DNA from: JAWKTT01 sp041398965
Lineage (GTDB): Bacteria > Planctomycetota > Planctomycetia > Planctomycetales > Planctomycetaceae
Direction of reading: 5' to 3'
DNA length: 64,000 nucleotides
NCBI GenBank assembly: GCA_041398965.1
Contig: JAWKTT010000016.1
Span: 50,487-114,486 of the forward strand
Positions 8,534-18,636 of this stretch are shown piece after piece. Positions within the stretch are counted from its first letter, which is position 1. Each line of letters starts with the position of its first letter. The notes under the pieces are model-generated. The model was not told the DNA's origin. It saw nothing but the letters and a program-made list of their open reading frames with translations, and searched no databases. The translations under genes were made by a program, and so were the position numbers.

Positions 8534-9502
8534 TCAATATGAGCCGGTCGGGTGATTGTCGTCCTTGCCAAGCAGATACTCGAATGTCGAGTTCACCGCC
8601 GCGTTGGTGTTGTGGTTGATATTCTCACTGAGAAAGACCACCTTGCCATCACCGAGAGCGAAGTGTGCTCCGCCAGGATGCAGGCTCAGGTAAGCACGTC
8701 GGCAATTATTGTTCTCGGGGCAATTGATCTTGCGATGCCCAGCTCCCATGGCAGAGGCCATCTCCTTGTCATCGTTTCCAGCTGTCCCATTGATGCCCCA
8801 AAGATTCGCAGCATATGGCAGGTTGCCGGAAGTGTCTGCCTTCTTCCAGCTCCGTTCACCCAGAAAAATGACATTGCTCTGGCCATCCACAATCTTGGCG
8901 AAACGGACTTTGCTGTTACGGAAGAAGCAACCGTTCGCGGCACCGGAAGGGGCACCCTCATCCGGCCGAATCTGGTTACTGCTGTTCGCAGCGATGTAGT
9001 TGGAAATTGCCCCCTCAACACCCCCGCCGGTGCTGTTGTGATACTTCCGCACAGTCCCTGCGGCGTTGTTGCTTTCGTCACCATTGTCACTTGGGCAAAG
9101 GAACAATGCGATCGGTGTCTGAATAATCTTTCGCTTCGCCGTATTCTTCAATGCGACATCCATCCGCGTGTTCCCCACATCGAGCGACTCGTAGGCGGCC
9201 TTCTGCTCTGTGAAGGGCATCACAAACGCCGACCAGGACCAGTTGGCAGACCGGTCGTACGAATTGGACTGCTGAACGAATCCGGGAGGCAAAACCTTGT
9301 TGACCCCCTCGTAGTTGTGCATCGCTAGCACTAAGTTGTGCAGATGGTCCTGGCACTGCGACCGGCGAGCGGCCTCTCGAACTGATTGCACGGCTGGCAG
9401 CAGCAACGCGACGAGAATGGCGATTATTGCAATGACCACCAGTAACTCAATGAGCGTAAACCCACGTTGTCGGCGATGAAACGGACGGCTTGTTGTGAAC
9501 AT
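8534..9502 (-). CDS. DUF1559 prepilin-like protein (paralogue C)
   Basis: A 322-residue DUF1559 protein. The N-terminus RRQRGFTLIELLVVIAIIA is the prepilin-type signal, and SLHPGGAHFALGDGKVVFL is the C-terminal signature. The middle domain differs clearly from the 4481 and 5892 copies (cysteines in IALFLCPSDNGD, plus an ANLWGINGT segment), so it is a separate paralogue rather than part of that tandem pair. GAGGAG precedes the ATG. It is 104 bases downstream of the lipoprotein gene 9607-10074 on the same strand. This repeats the lipoprotein/DUF1559 pairing of 3747-5470 in the opposite order. Confidence 0.93.
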   Translation of the reverse strand: MFTTSRPFHRRQRGFTLIELLVVIAIIAILVALLLPAVQSVREAARRSQCQDHLHNLVLAMHNYEGVNKVLPPGFVQQSNSYDRSANWSWSAFVMPFTEQKAAYESLDVGNTRMDVALKNTAKRKIIQTPIALFLCPSDNGDESNNAAGTVRKYHNSTGGGVEGAISNYIAANSSNQIRPDEGAPSGAANGCFFRNSKVRFAKIVDGQSNVIFLGERSWKKADTSGNLPYAANLWGINGTAGNDDKEMASAMGAGHRKINCPENNNCRRAYLSLHPGGAHFALGDGKVVFLSENINHNTNAAVNSTFEYLLGKDDNHPTGSY

Positions 9503-9606
9503 GGTCTATCTCCTCGAAAAAGTAAAAACAACGACGATCGGGTTACCGGTCGCACATGAAACACCGCGAGTCAATCGACTTGCGGCATAGGTCGAAACAT
9601 CATGTA

Positions 9607-10074
9607 TTATTCATCATCTGCGGACTGGATTGGTTCGTTACCCTTCAACTCAAACTCAATCTCGTTTGGTCCATTCTTCGTCACTGTGGCATCCAGCAAT
9701 GGGTTGGCTTCGTCCTGATACTTCAGTGGAACAGGATACGGTGGGGGAACATCCCCCTCTTTGACCTGCACCGGGTCGGGAGCCAGAATCACCACGTTGT
9801 ACGTTCCGGGGACCAATCCATTCTCGACGGCACTCGTTCGCACGGTGAAGTCGCCATTCTCGTCAATGATCCCGGAACCCCCGGACCTCTTCGACCCCTG
9901 CGGAATGAACAGGACTGTCCCCCCCATCACTGGCTCCCCGTCGACAGAGACACTTCCCGTCACGACCGGGCCTGCTGTCGTGCTCTCACCAGTACAACCA
10001 CCGAATTGAAGCACCCCGACGAGAGACATCAACGCAATGAAACGGGGACACAGCGACGAACAAAGACAAGACAT
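9607..10074 (-). CDS. Carboxypeptidase-regulatory-like lipoprotein
   Basis: A 155-residue protein with a hydrophobic N-terminus ending in the lipobox FGGC and a single carboxypeptidase-regulatory-like beta domain (VTGSVSVDGEPVMGGTVLF, then GDFTVRTS and GTYNVVILAP). It is probably anchored as a lipoprotein outside the cytoplasmic membrane. It shares with the 3747-4169 protein the C-terminal pattern of a tested-residue strand, xGPNxxEFEL, which suggests the same subfamily. GAGGA lies 8 bases before the ATG. It is likely co-transcribed with the downstream DUF1559 gene. The role is unknown. Confidence 0.85.
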   Translation of the reverse strand: MSCLCSSLCPRFIALMSLVGVLQFGGCTGESTTAGPVVTGSVSVDGEPVMGGTVLFIPQGSKRSGGSGIIDENGDFTVRTSAVENGLVPGTYNVVILAPDPVQVKEGDVPPPYPVPLKYQDEANPLLDATVTKNGPNEIEFELKGNEPIQSADDE

Positions 10075-10433
10075 AGAACTAGTCCTCGCGGTATGACAAT
10101 CGAGTCAACAGGAAGGGACGTATTTCACCGACCGGCGAAATCAATAACGACCAAGCGACCGAAAGCGATCACTCACAGGCGAATGTGCGACGGAGAATTA
10201 TTGATGTGCGAAAGGATTTGAGAGGGGGCATCAAGAGACGAATTTCCCGAACGGGCAACCACCCTCTTCTTGCACCCTAGTTACTCAAAAGAGATATTTC
10301 AACCGAAATTCTCTTTCGCTTCCAAAATCGTGCAGACCTCACGATTGTGGGCGGGCTGATTGGCCACTCGGAAAGGACCGACGAAAACTCGGATTTGTCG
10401 GAAATGTGCAGATGGACATTGTTACTCCAACAG

Positions 10434-10484
10434 ATCGCAATCGTCAGCGAACGCAATTCGCTGACACACGAACCGCATTGCGAT
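10434..10484. repeat. Nested inverted repeats in intergenic region
   Basis: A perfect 9-bp hairpin with a 5-base loop (10443-10451/10457-10465) is enclosed by an 8-bp complementary pair (10434-10441/10477-10484). It lies just past the stop of the sulfatase gene (10510, minus strand), so it may form its mRNA 3' end. There is no T-run. The rest of 10075-10509 has no gene I can support. Confidence 0.6.
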
Positions 10485-10509
10485 TTGGTTCGAAAGTGGC
10501 GATCCCCTG

Positions 10510-11988
10510 CTACAGTCGCTCGGGATTAAACGGAGTTGTCGGAGTCTTCCCTGACGCACGAATTCTTAGCAGTCGTTGCAGTTCGAGAATCGTCTTTGAC
10601 ACGGAGGCCGTTGGCTTGATGGCCAGATTGTGGAACTCTTGCGGATCGGTCTGATGATCGTAGAGTTCGACGCCGTGTTTGCCTTCACCCCACTCGGTGT
10701 AGCGGTAGCGATCGGTTCGAATGCTGCACCCCATCACCGGTTCCGGCAGTCGGTCATCCGCTGGACGCAGCACTTGCGTGACGGCATACGCATTCCATTC
10801 GGCAATGGGATTAATCAGCAACGGACGCAGACTGCGACCAGCCAGGTTGGTGGGAGATTTAAGATTGGCAAGTTCAGTGAGCGTCGGATAGATATCGACA
10901 AACTCGACAATCCGCCGCGATGCTCCGCGACCCGCCGAGCGGGGATCGCGAATGATTAATGGCGACCGGGCTCCCTGCTCAAAAAGTGTTCGCTTCTGCC
11001 AGATGCCGTGATGTTCACCAAGGTGATACCCATGGTCGCTCCAGAAGACGACGATTGTCTTCTCCGATAATTCCAGTCGATCGAGTGCATCGAGCAGACG
11101 GCCGACCTGAGCATCAACAAATGACACACAGGCGTAATAAGCCTGCGTCGCTTGTAGGAGCGTTGGCTCGTCAAGGTTGTAATGCGGGACTGGGCAGTTG
11201 TGAGCGAAGGCAGCGGTTGGGATGTCCTCTCGATCACCTTCAGGAGCATACGGGAGTCGGAGCGATTCGACCGGATACCACTCGAAGTATTTCCTGGGGG
11301 CGACATAAGGTGTGTGCGGACGGAAGAAGCCGACCCCCAGAAAGAACGGCTCGTCTCGCTTTTCTTCCATGATCTTGATCGCTTCGGTCGCAATCATGCC
11401 ATCCGTCTGTTCGATGTCGTCTCCATCAGCGGCGAGCCAACTGAGCGAGGCACTGATCTTACGGTGCGGTTCGGCGTTATGGATCAACGCTTCATCCGCT
11501 TTGTCGCGACCCTTCGGGTTGACGGTGCGATTCCAGGAAACGGGGTCGTCAAAGCCGTCGGTCCCGATCGACGCCGGGACGTTGTAGTGATAAATCTTCC
11601 CAACCCGTGCGGCGAAATATCCCCCCTGCTGAAACGCCTGAGGCAGTGTCACCACGTCCGGCAATTCATCGCGAAAGTGCCGATCGAGGTCGTACACTTT
11701 GATCTGATCGGGACGCAGTCCCGTCATGATCGATGCTCGCGTCGGGTTGCAGAGGGGCAACTGATTGTAGGCCTGCTGAAAGCAGACGCCGCTTGCCGCC
11801 AGCCGATCAATGTTTGGCGTTTTCGCCACGAGATCGCCGTAGCATCCCAGCGTACAAGCCAGATCATCGACCGCTATGAAGAGAACATTGGGGCGACGCG
11901 TGGAAGCTTTTCCTTCGCTACGACACTCGTCAATTCCGCAGCCGATCAGGACGAGGAAGATGCAGAAAACACGAACCATGACTGTCAT
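10510..11988 (-). CDS. Sulfatase, iduronate-2-sulfatase-like
   Basis: A 492-residue exported type I sulfatase. Metal-binding Asp residues are in [10 protein letters not shown] (41-42). The formylglycine motif CNPTR starts at Cys80 and is followed by [11 protein letters not shown], the iduronate-2-sulfatase subgroup pattern. GKIYHYN replaces the GKWHLG box, as is normal in that subgroup. [12 protein letters not shown] and [18 protein letters not shown] complete the site. Activity needs conversion of Cys80 to formylglycine by a maturase not found in this window. The N-terminus is hydrophobic and ends LIGC, so it may be a lipoprotein. The ATG at 11979 has better ribosome-site spacing than that at 11988. 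The substrate is presumably a sulfated polysaccharide. Confidence 0.92.
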   Translation of the reverse strand: MTVMVRVFCIFLVLIGCGIDECRSEGKASTRRPNVLFIAVDDLACTLGCYGDLVAKTPNIDRLAASGVCFQQAYNQLPLCNPTRASIMTGLRPDQIKVYDLDRHFRDELPDVVTLPQAFQQGGYFAARVGKIYHYNVPASIGTDGFDDPVSWNRTVNPKGRDKADEALIHNAEPHRKISASLSWLAADGDDIEQTDGMIATEAIKIMEEKRDEPFFLGVGFFRPHTPYVAPRKYFEWYPVESLRLPYAPEGDREDIPTAAFAHNCPVPHYNLDEPTLLQATQAYYACVSFVDAQVGRLLDALDRLELSEKTIVVFWSDHGYHLGEHHGIWQKRTLFEQGARSPLIIRDPRSAGRGASRRIVEFVDIYPTLTELANLKSPTNLAGRSLRPLLINPIAEWNAYAVTQVLRPADDRLPEPVMGCSIRTDRYRYTEWGEGKHGVELYDHQTDPQEFHNLAIKPTASVSKTILELQRLLRIRASGKTPTTPFNPERL

Positions 11989-12024
11989 ACTCCAGGGATC
12001 AGTCGCTTTGGGGAACGGAGATCT

Positions 12025-12315
12025 TTACTGGGCCTGTTTCTCGAGAATCGTTTCCAGTTTGTTGATCCGTTCCTGTAAGTTCTGGGCGTGACGACACAGG
12101 TAGTGGATCGGGGGAATGGTGACAAAGCAGAGAGGAATCCACATCCCCCAGAGCATGGAGACTCCAGCCCCATTCATAAAGATTGAGGAGACCATGTGTG
12201 CCCCGATGTCCAACAGGGCTCCGACCATCGCGAAGCCCAAAGTGACTCCCATCACCGTCCGATTCGAGCGTTTGGCAAATTCCTCGATCGTCTTTTCGTC
12301 TACTTCCTTCATCAA
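12025..12315 (-). CDS. Small two-helix membrane protein of unknown function
   Basis: A 96-residue protein with a charged N-terminus, two hydrophobic segments (about residues 20-42 and 48-68) and a C-terminal amphipathic, heptad-like helix (HAQNLQERINKLETILEKQ). I do not recognise the family. It is 36 bases upstream of the sulfatase gene on the same strand, so the two could be co-transcribed. A GAGAGA sequence precedes the double ATG start. The regular helix content and plausible start make it likely to be real. Confidence 0.6.
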   Translation of the reverse strand: MMKEVDEKTIEEFAKRSNRTVMGVTLGFAMVGALLDIGAHMVSSIFMNGAGVSMLWGMWIPLCFVTIPPIHYLCRHAQNLQERINKLETILEKQAQ

Positions 12316-12723
12316 ATCTCTCGCCTTGCAAAGTCGGTGAAGTCACTGGGATAACGGCCCGTATCGTCAGCGCCATTGTTCGCTTCCGGAAACGCCAAAG
12401 TCAATGAGGGAGAGAGAATTGGGCATGGTCCGAAGGTCGCACCGCGACAATGACTCGATGTTCCCCGTTTCGCTTCACAGGACAATTGTGGGCCGAATCG
12501 GTTGTCGGCTCATCGAGGTCGACCGGTTCGGCGCGGGAATTGCGTCTGTACATTCTTGAGGGCTTTGGGGCTGCGCTCAATATGAGGGGATGTCCTCGTT
12601 TGACAGCGCAACCCTGTCGACCGCTGCGCGGAAGTGAGCATTCCTGACTGAGAATGACTGCCCCGAACAGGATCGGCGTTGGTTCATCGAACTGGTTCAA
12701 CCTCCTACCTAAGGAACATCACC
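12316..12723. other. Divergent intergenic region, no gene seen
   Basis: This 408-base stretch separates divergently transcribed genes, so it should hold promoters for both directions. I see no convincing sigma-70 boxes, repeats or conserved ORFs. The short open frames on either strand have no ribosome sites or recognisable content. Confidence 0.5.
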
Positions 12724-13293
12724 ATGAACGACTCTTATGTCGTCCCGGTTTTGTGTGGCATGCTCATCCTTCTCTGCACCCTGTTGGCGGTTGTGGTCGC
12801 CTATCGGGAAGGGAAGCGGATCGGGGCACTGACGCGGAGTGATCGGTTCGATCGACTGACTTCCCCGTTGGCTCTCAGCGAGACCGAATGGCAGATTGAA
12901 TTTGATGAATACGAGGCAAAAACGCGGCATACTGCCTGGATGCGGTTCCGGCAGTATGGTTCGCGAATCATTGGCGAAGGGGAAGATAGCGAGGGGCGTT
13001 GTTGCTCAGCGGAGGGGGTCGTCTATGCCGACAAACTCTGCTATCTGTACCTCGAACGGGGGCGAGGGGGACACTCGCTTGGAACGGTCATGGTCGACAT
13101 GAACGATGCCGGCGATCAGTTCGACGGGATGCGCTGTTCGTGGTCGGTTGATCGTGGAGCGGTGTCGGTCGATCGTATCCGGTTGACACGCGAGAAGTCT
13201 TCCCCCGGGAAGCCACTGGCCCAGTCTCATTCGCCAATGGTGCATTCCGGCGACGCTTGTTCAGAAAAAGCAACATCAGCGGACCTCGTTTGA
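12724..13293 (+). CDS. Single-pass membrane protein of unknown function
   Basis: A 189-residue protein that begins with one transmembrane helix (VVPVLCGMLILLCTLLAVVVAY, about residues 5-26). A soluble beta-rich domain follows, containing YADKLCYLYLERGRG and GTVMVDMNDAGDQFDG. The domain pattern (WMRFRQYGSRIIGEGED, then a CSWSVD segment) suggests a small beta sandwich that may bind a ligand, but I cannot name the family. The ATG at 12724 has AAGGA at a good distance and starts the membrane helix; the longer frame does not. The C-terminal tail is polar and probably disordered. It precedes the bactofilin gene by 246 bases. Confidence 0.65.
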   Translation: MNDSYVVPVLCGMLILLCTLLAVVVAYREGKRIGALTRSDRFDRLTSPLALSETEWQIEFDEYEAKTRHTAWMRFRQYGSRIIGEGEDSEGRCCSAEGVVYADKLCYLYLERGRGGHSLGTVMVDMNDAGDQFDGMRCSWSVDRGAVSVDRIRLTREKSSPGKPLAQSHSPMVHSGDACSEKATSADLV

Positions 13294-13539
13294 GGTTTTG
13301 TACAGATTCGCCCCGGAACCGATCGTCATGTCTCGATGGTGAAACAGCGGGCGAACTGGTGTCGAAATCGACACAATCGTCACCGTCACCCGCAGGGCCG
13401 CAGAATCCCGAGTCCGGGCAGCTGATTCCGATCGGAGAGCACGCGAGTTGCAGAACGGTCCTGATGCCGCCCCTGCTGCATTCGGAGCAGGATTGGTTTT
13501 CGATATCACGTCGCATTTCACACTACCAGGAGAAACACA

Positions 13540-14061
13540 ATGTTTGGCAGCAAGTCGAAGTCGCAGCCTGAGCCTGCTCCCGTGCAGGAACCCGTCGTCG
13601 AAGCAGCCCCCGAGCGAACCGTCGTTCGGGAAGCCGCTCCAGCCGCATCGATGAAGAATTACATTTCTGCTGGGACAGTGATCGAAGGGAACATCATTTC
13701 TCACGAAGACCTTCGCCTGGACGGGAAGGTTAAGGGGGACGTCAAGACCAGTGCTCGCCTCTGGCTCGGCAAAGATTCTGTGGTCGAGGGGAACATCCTC
13801 GCCGCGGAAGCCGAAGTCGCCGGACGCATCACCGGGACCGTCGAGTCCAAAGGTCTGTTGGCGATTAAGTCCACCTGTCGCATCGAAGGGGATATCGCAA
13901 CCAAGAGCCTGAACGTCGAATCTGGTTCGTCGTTCAATGGTCGTTGCAAAGTGGGTGGCGAGCACGAACCTGATTCGGCCAAGGCGATGGTTGCCAGCCG
14001 TTTGAAGCAGGCCGCTCCTGCCGCTCCCCCTATGCCAGCTAAGGCCCCAGGTGCAAACTAG
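13540..14061 (+). CDS. Bactofilin
   Basis: A 173-residue bactofilin (DUF583), a cytoskeletal protein that polymerises without nucleotide and can scaffold cell-shape, division or secretion machinery. The right-handed beta-helix core runs from about residue 38 to 142, with the repeating small-hydrophobic pattern GTVIEGNIISHEDLRLDGKV, GDVKTSARLWLG, EGNILAAEAEVAG and TGTVESKGLLAI. It is flanked by Pro/Ala-rich disordered tails, the typical layout. AGGAG precedes the ATG. It is the first recognisable gene of a plus-strand series (14257-22392) of unknown proteins, so its polymers may organise that group; this is an inference from position only. Confidence 0.93.
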   Translation: MFGSKSKSQPEPAPVQEPVVEAAPERTVVREAAPAASMKNYISAGTVIEGNIISHEDLRLDGKVKGDVKTSARLWLGKDSVVEGNILAAEAEVAGRITGTVESKGLLAIKSTCRIEGDIATKSLNVESGSSFNGRCKVGGEHEPDSAKAMVASRLKQAAPAAPPMPAKAPGAN

Positions 14062-14256
14062 GCTGCCGATTGAAGTTGCGAAACGCAGAATGTTGCGTGA
14101 GTCGAAACAGGATCGTGGGGGCGAGTCAGGAGATGGCTCGCTTCCACGGTTCACTCGGCGACGCATCGCTGAATCGTTCGGCACATCGATTTTTCCGTAA
14201 CCCAGAATGTCCGTTTCCGTCTTCCTGTTTCCTTCTCTTCCTCGATCGAGGTTCCC

Positions 14257-14955
14257 GTGAAGCCAGCCTTGTTGCCGCAAATTCGGTCGCGTGCCGAGGC
14301 CCTGTCGCGTCGACAGCAGCCCTTGGCGGCAGACATGCGCGATGCGGCAGAGTTGTTGTCTCAGGGCCGTTTCGCTGAACTGGAGTTGTTACTCCCCGAT
14401 CTCGAAAGCTATCGCGAAGAGTTTACTAAGACGGTCGAGGGACTTCGCGAACAGGCACTGCAGCGAGCCCAGTCACACACCGCACTCTCGGACACAACGG
14501 TTCAGAACGGGGTGTTCGGGTCGAGTCTTCCTGCCAGTTTTCCATCAGCCACATCATCACTACAAGCAGTTCAAGAGACGCTCAGTTTTGAAGAGCACTG
14601 TGCTGCTTCGCTCGACAAGATTCAACAGTTAAGAAACGTCACCTCCACACTCGATGACGACCCCGCCCTCGACGTCATCGCAAACGCTCTCGATGCCTTG
14701 GAACAACAATGGCGGACGGCCGAACGAGGTGTCGTCGACGATCGAATCGACTCCCCCGAACTGGACTCCCCCGACGTCGAGACACATCCACTTTGGTTGC
14801 TTCGCGAGTTTGTCGAACAGGGAGCGACCTTGCCCGACAACGAATGGCTCGGTCTGTTCGATGACCTTCGCGATACCGTTGGTGGAACTGTCATCGCAGC
14901 GGCAACACGACAGCGTCTGACTTGGGCATCAAACACGAACCCGCATACGAAGTAA
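14257..14955 (+). CDS. Unknown helical protein, module gene 1
   Basis: A 232-residue soluble, mainly helical, acidic protein with no signal peptide or membrane segment. I do not recognise a family. Its C-terminal region (LLREFVEQGATLPDNEWLGLF, then VIAAATRQRL) matches the pattern near residues 150-190 of the 1013-residue protein at 15402 (LLKLVERSEELNDDEWSLL, then AVAAARGRL), so the two share a homologous domain. The likely start codon is the GTG at 14257. It is followed after 67 bases by 15023-15322 on the same strand, suggesting an operon. Confidence 0.65.
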   Translation: MKPALLPQIRSRAEALSRRQQPLAADMRDAAELLSQGRFAELELLLPDLESYREEFTKTVEGLREQALQRAQSHTALSDTTVQNGVFGSSLPASFPSATSSLQAVQETLSFEEHCAASLDKIQQLRNVTSTLDDDPALDVIANALDALEQQWRTAERGVVDDRIDSPELDSPDVETHPLWLLREFVEQGATLPDNEWLGLFDDLRDTVGGTVIAAATRQRLTWASNTNPHTK

Positions 14956-15022
14956 CACGCCCCAGACGCAACCCACAAGTTCTGCGTCTCCCTTTTCATC
15001 GAACTGACTTCAGGACTCGATC

Positions 15023-15322
15023 ATGAGTAGTGCCCGATATCGCCGCTTACTGACCAACCTTCCTTCAATGGCTGCCGTCGTGAATTCCTTTCAGTCGGCC
15101 GACGTGCAACTTGCCGTCTATCAGACGCTCATCGAGTCGCTCGATGAAGCGACGTCGGACGACTCATCACGGGAGTCAACCGTTGAGATGAGCAGCGCCC
15201 GCAGTTCGGCTCGTCGAGCAGCGAGCCGGAGCCAGAGTAACGGCAGCAGTGGCAGTCGCGATGACTCTGCCCTCGCGGACATCGTGGAAGGGGACAGCAT
15301 TCATTCGATTGCCGCCGAGTAA
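15023..15322 (+). CDS. Small Ser-rich protein, module gene 2
   Basis: A 99-residue protein. The first 45 residues are predicted helical (YRRLLTNLPSMAAVVNSFQS, then VQLAVYQTLIESL) and the rest is Ser/Arg/Asp-rich and probably disordered. There is no signal peptide. The family is unknown. It lies between the two related genes 14257 and 15402, with gaps of 67 and 79 bases, so it is likely to be co-expressed. It could be an adaptor that binds through the helical part and a flexible tail. Confidence 0.55.
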   Translation: MSSARYRRLLTNLPSMAAVVNSFQSADVQLAVYQTLIESLDEATSDDSSRESTVEMSSARSSARRAASRSQSNGSSGSRDDSALADIVEGDSIHSIAAE

Positions 15323-15401
15323 ACCGACACCAGACAACCCACATCGGCCAGAGTGGCCACACCTCGACTCCTGACGGGAGTTCGAGCGGGGAGAGAAGCA
15401 G

Positions 15402-18400
15402 ATGGCTCAGGACATGGCAAATTTCCGCAACCACCTCGACGCTCTGCGTCTTCGGGGCAACCGCCTTGCCGCTTCGTTGCAGGTCGAGGCCGATCGTCTT
15501 GAACAGGATGGGACCCCTCCGTCAGCCAACCTGTTCGATGAGCTGACGTCGCTATATGCCGAAATTCGGTCGCTTCAGAACGAAGTACAGACCACGCTCC
15601 AACGGGCCGTCCCCGACGACTTTTCCGGAATCGAACAGGCATTGGCCGATCAAGAATCGGTCGTGCTGGCGGACCGCACGCTGCGTCGATTGCTCTGCCT
15701 CAAACATCACGACAAGACCGATTTCGAGCCGTTGACACAGTTGCAGACGGAAGTCACCCGCTTGACCACGCAGTTGCCACTCGCCGAAAGTGAGCGGTCT
15801 TCCGCGGCTCGCGAACAAATCGCGTCGTTGCTCACTGGCACACACCCCTGGTGTTCTCTGTTAAAGCTTGTGGAGCGCAGTGAAGAACTGAACGATGACG
15901 AGTGGTCTTTGCTGAATACACGGGTGGAACAAGTTCTCGGGCACCCCCTCGCCGTCGCAGCTGCGCGAGGTCGACTGATGTTCGATGACAGGTCGAATAT
16001 CGAGTCTCCCATCACAAGTGACACGACGGCAACTTCGACCGCTTCGGTCGCTATCGACATTCAGCCGAAGGAATCAAAGCCCAAGGTTGACGAAGAAACT
16101 CAGACCGACGCCAATGCGAAAACGTCAACGAAGTCCGAGTCGATTGTTGAGACCAAGTCCGACGTCAACGAGAAGGCGCAATCACCAGACATCGCCAACC
16201 CGATCCCGTGGAGCGAAGAGAGCTTCCTGCTGGACGATGACGATGTCACAGAGGGAGGCACGAACGAGACGACCTCTGCGGCCGTTGGTTTACCGAATAG
16301 TGATCTGCCGAATGTTGACTTGCTGAGCGAGAAACTCTCCGTTCCGAAACAACCAACGGTCGAACACTCTGTCGTCGAGTTTCCTGAAGTCGAGGTCCCA
16401 CTGCTCGATTGCGAACTGACGACTTCCGACGATCCGAAGGTTGCCGCGGAGAGTGATGAAGAGACGAGTGGAAGCATCTTCGACGAGATCGGTACGGTCT
16501 CGTCGGAGCGGGCGGAACTCGCGAGGTTCAGGCGCAACGAGCCGTCAGTTGCCTCTCCGCTGCCACATGTCCATGCAACTCGCGACGAATTCCCCCCAAC
16601 TGAGATCAACGGGGACATTGAGGCCATCCTGGAGCCTTCCGAGTTGTGGCCCGATGCATCCGACTCACACACATCCATTCCGCACGAAGCGGACCAGTTC
16701 GAGACGCCAGACCCAGAACTCAAACTGCTCGCCGAGAAGTGCCTGTCGCTCTCAGGAGTCTCCCGCGACAAGGCCATTGCGTCTCTTATCTGGCGACTGA
16801 TCTACGAAGGTCGCGTCGGCATGGCATGGCACCTCAGTCGAGGCTTGGAAGCGAAGGAAGCCTCAGTTCGCTTTGTCCCCTCGTGGCTGATCTCGGCCTG
16901 GGCGACCGGCCTTTGGATCCTCTATCCGAAAGGGCAACTTGCAACACGGTTGGCCGATGACCTCGAACATTTCTCATCGACCGCAGTCGACTCTCGGTCA
17001 AACGACTTACTCGAAAACGATTGGTTCCGGGCGATCAGTCTCCTGATCCGTGCCGCCACTCTACGGGCTGCCATTATCGCCCCCAACACTCGAGCGGCTG
17101 CCATCGTCCGGGCTTTCCCACTTCGCGATGGCGAGCAGAATCTCTACAACTACTGCTCTCGTATCGGAGCGAACGGTGAGAAACTCAACGGCTTCTACCC
17201 CGGCATTCTCAAGACTCAACTGAGTGAAGAGAAGCAACAGGAAGAACTCCGTCTCCTGCAGAGCGAAGTCCGTCGTTGGCGACAGGAGACGGCAACATGG
17301 GCCATCCGATTTGAACCGACGAAACCACTGTTTCATTATGGACACTGGACACTCCGCACCGGGACGGCACAGCGTCATCCCGATCAGGTCGCCCTCTGGC
17401 CGAAGTGGATGCACACCCTGCGACTCGCCGACGAAGTGCTCGCTCCGATCTTGAACGATGAAGTCTCCGACCTCCCTTCGGTTCGTTCGGCTGTCGATCG
17501 ACTCTCGACGCGAGTGGTCGTCGGGTCATCGAACGACTTCCCATCCGGGTCGAATGCCATTGTGGTCCCCGTTGCCGAAATGCGTCGCTATGTGCGGGAA
17601 GCAACCACCTTTGCTCATCGCTGGCTGACACTCCGCGGCCGCATCTCGGGCGATGCGAAAGGCTTCCTCCCACAAGCAGCCGAAGCCCTGATCTCCGACG
17701 TCAAACAGCGACATGACGAACTCTTTGAAGAATTGCAGCACAACGTCGCGGAGTCGGAATCGAGCGAACTCCGCACCGCGACCGCCTGCTTGATGCTTGC
17801 CGCTCAACAGGTTCGCGAGATGCTGGACCCCCGTTCTCCACTCCCAATGCACGAACCTGATGTCCGACATCTGTTGCATGCCGAACTTCTCCGATTCCCA
17901 GACTTCACCCTCGATTCCGACTGGCTTCCGGACGTCCCGCCGATTGCCCTCGCCGACAAGTTGCTCGTTTCGATGACGAAACCTCAACCCGATTGGCGGA
18001 CGACGTTTCGGATGCACGAGCGTCGACAGGACCATGTTGCGACCGAACGGCTGTTGATGCTGAACGTCTGGAGCGAATCGCAACGTCATGAATTGACCGC
18101 CCGTCGACACGAACGACTCGAAGCGTCCCGGCGACAACTTGCCGCCACGCTGCTCGAGACGACACAACTCGTTCGCGATGCGGTCGACCTGAAGCAAATC
18201 AGTTCACAAGAAGTCCCCGAGATCGATGCCGTACTCGAAGACTTCCAGTACCGCATCGAGAAGTCGGCCGATATGGGAAACCTTTCGCGTCAGATTCACC
18301 GTCTAAAAGGGGTGATGGAACAACGCGTCCCGGCACACCTGAGGACTCGCGTCTCGATCGAGCAGGGACTCCCCAAGTCTTCGGAGACTTCGCCGCCTCA

Positions 18401-18443
18401 ACCTTCCTCTGGAGGATCGCTCTTATTCGATGACTTCGATTAA
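15402..18443 (+). CDS. Large unknown protein with helical domains, module gene 3
   Basis: A 1013-residue soluble protein with no signal peptide. The N-terminal 190 residues are helical and end in the domain shared with the 14257 protein. Residues 200-420 are acidic, Ser/Thr-rich and low in complexity (probably disordered). Residues 430-960 form a long helical region containing LIWRLIYEGRVGMAWHLSRG and YNYCSRIGANG, with a central basic/aromatic stretch (ATWAIRFEPTKPLFHYGHWT). I recognise no catalytic motif. The composition resembles large scaffold or effector-associated proteins. It is followed by the NB-ARC/TPR gene. GAGAGAAG precedes the ATG. Confidence 0.7.
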   Translation: MAQDMANFRNHLDALRLRGNRLAASLQVEADRLEQDGTPPSANLFDELTSLYAEIRSLQNEVQTTLQRAVPDDFSGIEQALADQESVVLADRTLRRLLCLKHHDKTDFEPLTQLQTEVTRLTTQLPLAESERSSAAREQIASLLTGTHPWCSLLKLVERSEELNDDEWSLLNTRVEQVLGHPLAVAAARGRLMFDDRSNIESPITSDTTATSTASVAIDIQPKESKPKVDEETQTDANAKTSTKSESIVETKSDVNEKAQSPDIANPIPWSEESFLLDDDDVTEGGTNETTSAAVGLPNSDLPNVDLLSEKLSVPKQPTVEHSVVEFPEVEVPLLDCELTTSDDPKVAAESDEETSGSIFDEIGTVSSERAELARFRRNEPSVASPLPHVHATRDEFPPTEINGDIEAILEPSELWPDASDSHTSIPHEADQFETPDPELKLLAEKCLSLSGVSRDKAIASLIWRLIYEGRVGMAWHLSRGLEAKEASVRFVPSWLISAWATGLWILYPKGQLATRLADDLEHFSSTAVDSRSNDLLENDWFRAISLLIRAATLRAAIIAPNTRAAAIVRAFPLRDGEQNLYNYCSRIGANGEKLNGFYPGILKTQLSEEKQQEELRLLQSEVRRWRQETATWAIRFEPTKPLFHYGHWTLRTGTAQRHPDQVALWPKWMHTLRLADEVLAPILNDEVSDLPSVRSAVDRLSTRVVVGSSNDFPSGSNAIVVPVAEMRRYVREATTFAHRWLTLRGRISGDAKGFLPQAAEALISDVKQRHDELFEELQHNVAESESSELRTATACLMLAAQQVREMLDPRSPLPMHEPDVRHLLHAELLRFPDFTLDSDWLPDVPPIALADKLLVSMTKPQPDWRTTFRMHERRQDHVATERLLMLNVWSESQRHELTARRHERLEASRRQLAATLLETTQLVRDAVDLKQISSQEVPEIDAVLEDFQYRIEKSADMGNLSRQIHRLKGVMEQRVPAHLRTRVSIEQGLPKSSETSPPQPSSGGSLLFDDFD

Positions 18444-18636
18444 GGAAACAGAGAGGGCGTAACAATCTGACGGAATTGGTTGCCAGTCGCCAGGAGTGCG
18501 ACCTCCATCACCAGAAATCCTCATCACCTGCAAACAGCCAACTGATCATCAAGCACAGGGCGAACATCACACATCTTGCCCGTACCTAATAATACCTGAC
18601 GGATCTTCTTCACAGAAATCTGTTCTTATTTTCCTG

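Noticed and set aside
12401..12700. Minus-strand 99-codon frame in the intergenic region
   Set aside because: No ribosome site, no recognisable motif and irregular composition. It reads like chance open frame in GC-rich DNA.
13276..14280. Minus-strand 334-codon frame opposite the bactofilin gene
   Set aside because: It is antisense to a clear bactofilin with a ribosome site and family match; the antisense product is Arg/Gly-rich without a known fold.
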